This document shows positions 59,361-64,000 of a stretch of DNA of 64,000 nucleotides, in pieces. Location: contig NZ_JH992945.1 in assembly GCF_000315485.1 (NCBI RefSeq), positions 62,001-126,000 of the forward strand, written 5' to 3'. The DNA comes from Bacteroides oleiciplenus YIT 12058. GTDB lineage: Bacteria; Bacteroidota; Bacteroidia; Bacteroidales; Bacteroidaceae. The notes beneath the pieces are model-generated. The model was given only the letters and a program-made list of their open reading frames with translations. It did no database searches and was not told where the DNA came from. The position numbers were made by a program, and so were the translations under genes. The first letter of the stretch is position 1. The number at the start of each line of letters is the position of its first letter.

Positions 59361-59688
59361 GTGAGCCCCGTAACTACCTTTGCTACTGACAACAGATTTC
59401 CATACCGCGCTCCGCGGCATGAAAAAAAGAGAGGAAAAGGTTATGGGAGAGAAACGGGGAGAAAACGATATGCCGTGAACGCTCGAGAAAGTCGGTTCAC
59501 GGCTCACCCTGCATGGAATGATAAATCGCCCGCGAACATTTCCTTTCACGGGCGATTGGCGTATCGGAGCGTGCCGATCCCGTATCGGCGGAGGATCGTT
59601 TCCGCCGGACGTGGCGCCACTCGCTGCCACTTTGAAGACGGATACGTCCATATGCCACTGGCTGATAACAAGATACTGTCCATTTGTG

Positions 59689-59696
59689 TACTTTTG
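59689..59696 (+). promoter_or_regulatory. Candidate -7 element for the second HTH pair
   Basis: TACTTTTG fits TAnnTTTG, 19 nt before the ATG at 59716. No clear TTTG upstream. Confidence 0.45.
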
Positions 59697-59715
59697 GGCA
59701 TCCGGGAAACAAAAA

Positions 59716-60021
59716 ATGAAACAGAACATGGAAATAATAAGTATGGACGTGAAGGCTTTCGACGCGCTGGCAGGGCACGTGGAAGCCATTGAAAGAAAAG
59801 CCGAGGCGTTATGCCGCAGGCAAGAGGACGTGAGTTTGAAAAAATGGCTGGACAACCAGGATGTCTGTGACGTGCTGGGTATATCGAAACGTACCCTGCA
59901 AACCTACCGGGAGAAAGGGTTGCTGCCTTTCAGCCGCATCCGTCACAAAATCTTCTACAAACCGGAAGATGTCGGGAAGCTGCTGCAATCGTCGCACTAT
60001 CCTAATACCGCCGCGTTATGA
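59716..60021 (+). CDS. Small helix-turn-helix protein (first of right-end pair)
   Basis: A 101-aa protein: KKWLDNQDVCDVLGISKRTLQTYREKGLL (HTH, about 43-71) and FSRIRHKIFYKPEDVGKLL. Same family as the two proteins at 5474-6115. ATG at 59716; a later one at 59728 is possible. Overlaps the next gene by 4 nt (ATGA). Near the integrases, so a role in excision control is likely. Confidence 0.8.
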   Translation: MKQNMEIISMDVKAFDALAGHVEAIERKAEALCRRQEDVSLKKWLDNQDVCDVLGISKRTLQTYREKGLLPFSRIRHKIFYKPEDVGKLLQSSHYPNTAAL

Positions 60022-60329
60022 GCCATTATTTCATCGACAAGCACGATCCGCGTGTGGCGGATCTCTTCCGGCGTTTGGAAAAGGCCGGCAAGGCACTGGA
60101 TAAACTGGAATCCTCCGGAGGCCGGACACTCAAGGGAGAGCGGTTCGTCACCGACGAGGAATTGTCCCGGCTGCTGAAAATCAGCAGGCGTACATTGCAG
60201 GAATACCGCACGGCGCGAATCATTCCCTATTATTTGATTCAGGGCAAGGTACTATACATGGAATCCGAGATACAGAAACTCCTGGAAGATTCCCGGAAGA
60301 AATGTATCGGGGGACAGGAATGGGTATAA
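60018..60329 (+). CDS. Small helix-turn-helix protein (second of right-end pair)
   Basis: A 103-aa protein with TDEELSRLLKISRRTLQEYRTARI (HTH) and PYYLIQGKVLYMESEIQKLL. Pairs with the preceding gene as the 5474/5789 genes do. Ends at a strong bidirectional terminator. Confidence 0.8.
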   Translation: MSHYFIDKHDPRVADLFRRLEKAGKALDKLESSGGRTLKGERFVTDEELSRLLKISRRTLQEYRTARIIPYYLIQGKVLYMESEIQKLLEDSRKKCIGGQEWV

Positions 60330-60332
60330 AAG

Positions 60333-60360
60333 AAGAACGGCCAAAACGTTGGCCGTTCTT
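60333..60360. terminator. Bidirectional terminator
   Basis: AAGAACGGCCAA-AACG-TTGGCCGTTCTT, 12-bp perfect stem followed by CTTTTTC, between the rightward HTH gene and the leftward RhuM-like gene. Confidence 0.9.
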
Positions 60361-60365
60361 CTTTT

Positions 60366-60731
60366 TCAATTCAATATCGTGTTCATGCCGGGGAGCTGCC
60401 AGACGACAGCGGTCGTCGTGGCCCTTCGGACAAGCCACCGTCGGAAGGCTTCTGCATTCCCGGATTTTAAGCGGAAAGCCAGCGCGGCGATCATTTCGAG
60501 CGAATACAGCTCGACAATACCGCCGTCACGGTTGCGCTCCCGGCGGTAAACCCGCTCCTCACGGAGTATGCCGCTTTTGAGTATGGAGCGGATGTTGCTC
60601 CCCACGGCAGGAACGAAGACTCCGAACAGGTCGGCAATCTGGTGGCGCGTGAGCCATACACGGTTCTCCGGCGTGTGGATTTCCACCCGCCCGTTTTCAA
60701 TGCTGATAGGTTCTCTTGTCGTCATAGTCAT
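60366..60731 (-). CDS. RhuM-like DNA-binding protein, short form
   Basis: A 121-aa protein: ENRVWLTRHQIADLFGVFVP, AVGSNIRSILKSGILREERV, VELYSLEMIAALAFRLKSGN, AEAFRRWLVRRATT. This follows the N-terminal pattern of RhuM/virulence-protein (KilA-like) proteins: WLT-x-Q-IA-LF... and YSLE-I-A...FR-W. RhuM is about 300 aa, so this is the DNA-binding part only. Leftward, next to the integrases; might regulate them. Confidence 0.7.
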   Translation of the reverse strand: MTMTTREPISIENGRVEIHTPENRVWLTRHQIADLFGVFVPAVGSNIRSILKSGILREERVYRRERNRDGGIVELYSLEMIAALAFRLKSGNAEAFRRWLVRRATTTAVVWQLPGMNTILN

Positions 60732-60759
60732 ACAAATTTATCAATTTTTGTTATACTGT

Positions 60760-62049
60760 TCAACCGTTTACCGTTATAATATCTGCCGTTTCCGGTTCGT
60801 CCTCCTCGTAGAGATTTATTTTCCGGCCTTTGGTCTGTTCTTTCAGACGTTTCATGTCCTCGTCCACCTTGCGGTCGGTCACTTTGGCGTAAATCTGCGT
60901 GGTGGAAATGCTCTTGTGTCCCATCATGCGGCTGACAGTTTCGATAGGCACACCCAACGAGAGCGTGATATGTGTCCCGAAATTGTGCCTCGCCTTGTGA
61001 AAGGTCATGTCGAAGCCGTATGTCCGTCCCAGTTCTCTGGTGAGCTTGATGAGATACCCCCGGCAATAGAGGTTGAAAATCCTGTCGCTTTTACGCTCGT
61101 GGCGGTATTTCTCGATGATCTGCAACGGCACGTTCAGCAGGCGGATGGCCGAGGGCGTTTCGGTCTTCTGGCGCCGGATGTGTATCCAGTACGTTCCGTC
61201 GTCCGACTGCGTGATGTCTTTTTCGGACAAGCGTTTCAGGTCGGCGTAGGACAACCCCGTGAAGGTAGCGAAGAGAAACCAGTCCCGCACCCGCTGGAGG
61301 TTGGGTTTATCGACGGGAGTTTCCATCAGTTTTTTGAGGTCTTCGAGTTTCAAATGGCGGCTCTTGCGCTGGGGCAGTTCCGGGTGCAGCTTCCCGTAAG
61401 GGTCGCGCCGGAGTGTACCCTGACTGACAGCCCGCTTGGTCATTTTCTTCAACCGGTAAAGATGCTCGTGTACTGTCTTGGGTTTCATTTCACGATCTGT
61501 ACGCAGGAATATTTCAAAATCATCGTAGAACTCCCGGTCAAGGCTCCGCAACGCTACATCCTCCTTTTCCTTCCTTTTTTTCACGAAGGAGGCTAAAATA
61601 TTATAGGAGTTCTCGTAACTTTCATAGGTTTCTTCCTTGCGATCCACGCCGACACGCTTGCGGAACTCCTCGTTATGCTCGCGGAACAAGGCAAGGAGGG
61701 TGAACGGTTTCTGCCCGATTCCTTCCACGGCGTTTTTGACCAGCTCGGCCGTCACGAAACCGAGGCTTTTACGAATATGGCGGTAATGTCCGGTGATTTT
61801 TTCGGTCAGTTTCTCTATTGCCAGGTTTACCGTTCGGGCGTTCTCGCTTCGTCCGTTCGCCCTTTTGGTTTCCGGATTCCAGAGCGATGGATCGACAAAC
61901 GCGTTGATATTGATCGGGGCCGACTTGGCATCGATGCTTACCTTGCATAACAATTTACATGTTCCGTCCTTGCGGACTTTCGTGCGGTTGATGTAGAACA
62001 GCAGGGAGAACGTGCTGCGACGTTTTATCTCTTTATTATTCGGTTCCAT
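60760..62049 (-). CDS. Tyrosine integrase, IntDOT-like (inner)
   Basis: A 429-aa site-specific integrase. Arm-binding N-terminal domain (FSLLFYINRTKVRKDGTCKL), core-binding domain, catalytic domain with FATFTGLSYADLKRLSEKD (about 266; the first catalytic Arg is Ser, as in IntDOT), HKARHNFGTHITLSLGVPIE (HxxR), MMGHKSISTTQIYAKVTD (His and Tyr nucleophile, about 385). ATG at 62049 preferred. It lies 31 nt after the outer integrase and is probably co-transcribed. Confidence 0.93.
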   Translation of the reverse strand: MEPNNKEIKRRSTFSLLFYINRTKVRKDGTCKLLCKVSIDAKSAPININAFVDPSLWNPETKRANGRSENARTVNLAIEKLTEKITGHYRHIRKSLGFVTAELVKNAVEGIGQKPFTLLALFREHNEEFRKRVGVDRKEETYESYENSYNILASFVKKRKEKEDVALRSLDREFYDDFEIFLRTDREMKPKTVHEHLYRLKKMTKRAVSQGTLRRDPYGKLHPELPQRKSRHLKLEDLKKLMETPVDKPNLQRVRDWFLFATFTGLSYADLKRLSEKDITQSDDGTYWIHIRRQKTETPSAIRLLNVPLQIIEKYRHERKSDRIFNLYCRGYLIKLTRELGRTYGFDMTFHKARHNFGTHITLSLGVPIETVSRMMGHKSISTTQIYAKVTDRKVDEDMKRLKEQTKGRKINLYEEDEPETADIITVNG

Positions 62050-62080
62050 AATCGTTGTGAATTTGATTGTCAATGATAGA

Positions 62081-63304
62081 TTAAATAGCTACGGAGAAGC
62101 GACCGGCAATCTTTTCCTCTAAAGACCGGGTATCCATGTCGATCTTGTCATCGGTCACTTTGGCGTAAATCTGCGTCGTGGAAATGCGGCTATGCCCCAG
62201 CATTTTACTGACGGTTTCAAGCGGGACACCATGCGAAAGCGTGATCTCGGTGGCGTAGGTATGGCGTCCGCAGTGAAAGACGAGCTTCCGTTCAATTCCG
62301 CAAATGGCGGCAATACGTTTCAGCGTCCGGTTGAGTTCGTTGTTGCTGTACATCGGCAGCAGTTTTCCTTCCGGGGCCATATCCCGGTACTTGTCGAGGA
62401 TGAGCAACGGTATGTCGAGCAACGGCACTTCATAGTCGATTTTCGTCTTCTTGCGGGCGGTCTTGATCCATACCTCACCGTCCTCGGCCACTTCCAGATC
62501 CTCCGTCGTCAGGCGGCACATGTCCCCGTAAGGGATACCCGTGTAGCAGGAGAAGAGGAACAGGTCGCGGATATGGTAGAGTTTCGGGTCGTGCAGGGGT
62601 GTGGTCATCAGCCGTTGTAACTCCACGGCGGTAAGGTATTTCTGTTCCCGCTCGGGATGTTCGGCTTCATAACCCGCGAACGGGTCGGCAGTGATAATCC
62701 CTTCCGCGATGGCTTCCCCGACAATCGTGTTCAACCGTGTGACAAGCAACACGATAGTTCCCAGGGCAAAGCGGCGCTCCGTGCGTAGGTAGAGGTCATA
62801 GTTGTCGATGAATGAACGGTTCAGGGCCGTGAAAGGAACATCCGACAACTTGTATTTCTCCTGGATGAAAGCGGCCACACAGTTACAAGCATAGCGGTAA
62901 GATTGCGCTGTTCCCTTTTCCCGGTTCACGCCGACACGTTTTTCGAAATGTTCGATGAACGTCCGGAAATAACCCAACAGGGTTTCCTGCCCGAAAGCCG
63001 TCCCCAACAACAGATTCCTTATTTCTTCAGCCGTTACATTCTCACGGGTGGCTGACAGTTCGGCATAAATGGAAATGGCTGAAGCTCGCAAATCGTCCAG
63101 TTGCCGGTTGATTTCCCGCGCGGCGTTACTTTTACCCGTGGCACGTCCGGATGCCCACAGTGCAGCGGGTACGGACATTTTCGCGCTAAAAGCCGCTTCT
63201 GAAAATTTGCCGACAACAAGTTTCGCCATGACCGGGCAATGTCCCTCGTCATTCATTTCGCTCTTTTTGAGGTAGAACGTAACCGTTACATCCGTCTGTT
63301 TCAT
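62081..63304 (-). CDS. Tyrosine integrase, IntDOT-like (outer, next to attR)
   Basis: A 407-aa integrase with TVTFYLKKSEMNDEGHCPVM at the N terminus, CYTGIPYGDMCRLTTEDLEV (first catalytic Arg replaced by Pro), FHCGRHTYATEITLSHGVPL (HxxR) and MLGHSRISTTQIYAKVTDDK (His, Tyr about 377). The last 40 residues closely match the inner integrase. It has a promoter and a flanking inverted repeat just upstream. Either or both may carry out integration into GTATCTTTG. Confidence 0.93.
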   Translation of the reverse strand: MKQTDVTVTFYLKKSEMNDEGHCPVMAKLVVGKFSEAAFSAKMSVPAALWASGRATGKSNAAREINRQLDDLRASAISIYAELSATRENVTAEEIRNLLLGTAFGQETLLGYFRTFIEHFEKRVGVNREKGTAQSYRYACNCVAAFIQEKYKLSDVPFTALNRSFIDNYDLYLRTERRFALGTIVLLVTRLNTIVGEAIAEGIITADPFAGYEAEHPEREQKYLTAVELQRLMTTPLHDPKLYHIRDLFLFSCYTGIPYGDMCRLTTEDLEVAEDGEVWIKTARKKTKIDYEVPLLDIPLLILDKYRDMAPEGKLLPMYSNNELNRTLKRIAAICGIERKLVFHCGRHTYATEITLSHGVPLETVSKMLGHSRISTTQIYAKVTDDKIDMDTRSLEEKIAGRFSVAI

Positions 63305-63346
63305 AACTCTATTTTTTTATGTTGCAAAATTACTTGATATAGAGTT
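63305..63346 (-). promoter_or_regulatory. Integrase promoter with flanking inverted repeat
   Basis: TAATTTTG on the minus strand (63325-63332), followed by C, is a -7 element 20 nt before the integrase ATG. AACTCTAT at 63305-63312 and ATAGAGTT at 63339-63346 flank it as an 8-bp inverted repeat, placed like an operator. Confidence 0.55.
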
Positions 63347-63535
63347 ATTTACAGTTATGAAAATTATAGCGGAACAAAGAATAAAACCCCGGATGCCGGT
63401 AACATAACCTGTATTTCCATGAAAAACGGAAAAAAACGGTTATCTTTACGAGCAAAATATAGGGTTCTTTGCATGGTGAACGGTAAAACCGCAGGTGGTC
63501 AAGCGTTATTTTGCCGGATTATCCGGGGCTAAAAA

Positions 63536-63549
63536 AGGCAACGGATAAG
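63536..63549 (+). repeat. Arm-type repeat, right copy
   Basis: AGGCAACGGATAAG, identical to 2978-2991 in the same orientation, 138 nt inside the right end. Confidence 0.65.
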
Positions 63550-63660
63550 TAGCAAATCTTTCTCTTAACCTTTCATTATCCTGCATTTTAGCGATTTGGA
63601 AAGGTATAGAAGAATTTGGCTTAACTCTCCTCAATACCAAACACTTACTTTATTTATCCA

Positions 63661-63713
63661 AATTTTGCCGTTTTTTTGCGAGTTCTTAGTATCTTTGAGC
63701 CATTAGAAGCAAC
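63661..63713 (+). other. attR: right junction of ICE with CRISPR repeat
   Basis: ICE sequence ends GCGAGTTCTT; the last 26 bp of the repeat follow from AGTATCTTTGAG at 63688. A TTTG at 63664-63667 stands 22 nt before TATCTTTG, so a weak promoter may persist here too. Confidence 0.85.
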
Positions 63714-64000
63714 GCTATATGCGAATGAACCTACCGATGGTGTGTTGTGATTTGCTTTCATTTTAGTATCTTTGAGCCATTAGAAGCAACAAAAGACAAC
63801 AACGAACCGGGTAAAAGTGGGTTGTGATTTGCTTTCATTTTAGTATCTTTGAGCCATTAGAAGCAACAGGTATTTGTAATAGACGATTTGGAGAGCAGTT
63901 GTGATTTGCTTTCATTTTAGTATCTTTGAGCCATTAGAAGCAACTTTAAGTGGGGTGTTCCACTGTTCCAACAGTTGTGATTTGCTTTCATTTTAGTATC
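63688..64000 (+). CRISPR. CRISPR array, right segment (continues beyond the window)
   Basis: Starts with the 26-bp 3' half of the split repeat (63688-63713), then spacer 63714-63743 and full repeats at 63744, 63821 and 63898, plus a partial one from 63975 cut by the window end. Period 77 bp, same repeat as the left segment without variants. Four spacers seen. The leader and cas genes probably lie further right. Confidence 0.97.

Larger units (their letters stand above)
59186..59715. other. 530-bp non-coding region with three inverted repeats
   Basis: A 13-bp perfect inverted repeat, GCTGCTGCAAGAT at 59268-59280 and its complement at 59348-59360. CCGTGAAC/GTTCACGG at 59473-59480 and 59495-59502. 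AATCGCCCG/CGGGCGATT at 59524-59532 and 59549-59557. It separates the leftward block from the rightward HTH pair, and a -7 element TACTTTTG lies at 59689-59696. Confidence 0.55.
2909..63687. mobile_element. 60.8-kb CTnDOT-type integrative conjugative element inserted in a CRISPR repeat
   Basis: Bounded by the two halves of one CRISPR repeat. It has two tyrosine integrases at the right end, AraC/RteC/HTH regulators at the left, topoisomerase III, mobA-mobB-mobC, a full traA-traQ operon and an arm-type 14-bp repeat at both ends. Most genes are GC-rich compared with the host flank, except the AT-rich cassette array at 19295-28985. This set is diagnostic for Bacteroidales conjugative transposons. 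No tetracycline or erythromycin resistance gene was seen. The element looks complete; the one damaged conjugation gene is mobC, interrupted by self-splicing introns. Confidence 0.95.
63305..63687. other. ICE right end, non-coding
   Basis: No gene. Holds the integrase promoter, the arm-type repeat at 63536-63549, further inverted motifs (GCCGGATTATCCGG around 63523-63536), and the crossover at 63686-63687. Confidence 0.65.

Noticed and set aside
59256..59792. 178-codon + strand and opposing minus-strand ORFs at 59163-59855
   Set aside because: They run through palindromes and promoter sequence; the real gene in this area starts at 59716 in another frame.
1392..64000. Two independent CRISPR arrays with the same repeat
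   Set aside because: The left one ends and the right one begins with exactly complementary parts (21 + 26 bp) of one 47-bp repeat.
1..64000. tRNA, rRNA, cas9/cas1/cas2, tracrRNA and antibiotic-resistance genes
   Set aside because: Looked for and not seen. The CRISPR subtype therefore rests on the repeat alone.

Overview
The window looks like a gut Bacteroidales chromosome (Bacteroides/Parabacteroides type). Evidence: TAnnTTTG -7 promoter elements, few Shine-Dalgarno sites, a complete CTnDOT-type traA-traQ conjugation operon, RteC, and a type II-C-like CRISPR repeat of 47 bp with 30-bp spacers. No rRNA, tRNA or cas gene was seen.

Layout. 1-1174: host flank with the 3' end of a LytTR response regulator and a GNAT acetyltransferase gene. 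1392-2908: CRISPR array, cut in the middle of a repeat. 2909-63687: a 60.8-kb integrative conjugative element (ICE) sitting inside that repeat. 63688-64000: the other half of the same repeat, then the rest of the array, which runs off the window.

The ICE from left to right: left end with arm-type repeat; AraC regulator, RteC, two small HTH proteins and a PD-(D/E)XK (DUF1016) nuclease; leftward genes for a 2,040-aa methylase-helicase, DUF1896, topoisomerase III and DUF4099/DUF3945 proteins; a XerC/D-like recombinase followed by 15 promoterless, AT-rich single-gene cassettes (18134-28985); a lipoprotein gene and three small membrane-protein genes (one Imm17-like); mobC, mobB, mobA (leftward), with mobC split by two head-to-tail copies of one group II intron; a non-coding candidate oriT region; traA-traQ (rightward); a DUF4116-like repeat protein; a leftward block with PcfJ/PcfK-like proteins; two more HTH genes; a RhuM-like protein; two tandem tyrosine integrases next to the right end.

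The most striking part is 18134-28985. Each cassette carries one gene, mostly of immunity-protein type (SMI1/KNR4, Imm10-like, Imm51-like, DUF2750, LRR), and ends in a 45-51-nt imperfect palindrome. The palindromes keep covarying stems and an unpaired base whose identity is free to vary. The first 8-12 bases of almost every cassette are the reverse complement of the bases just before that cassette's own palindrome. This is integron (attI/attC) logic, with a non-IntI recombinase transcribed in the same direction as its cassettes. From memory it fits the recombinase-associated acquired interbacterial defence (rAID) clusters of Bacteroidales, so the cluster type is probably known; the site anatomy described here is read from the sequence.

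The second striking part is the ICE-in-CRISPR junction. The insertion site is the TATCTTTG element of the repeat, which is at once the core of a good Bacteroides promoter and a near match to the GTANNTTTGC core used by CTnDOT-type integrases. Each repeat may therefore promote its own crRNA, and both half-repeats keep promoter-like sequence after insertion.
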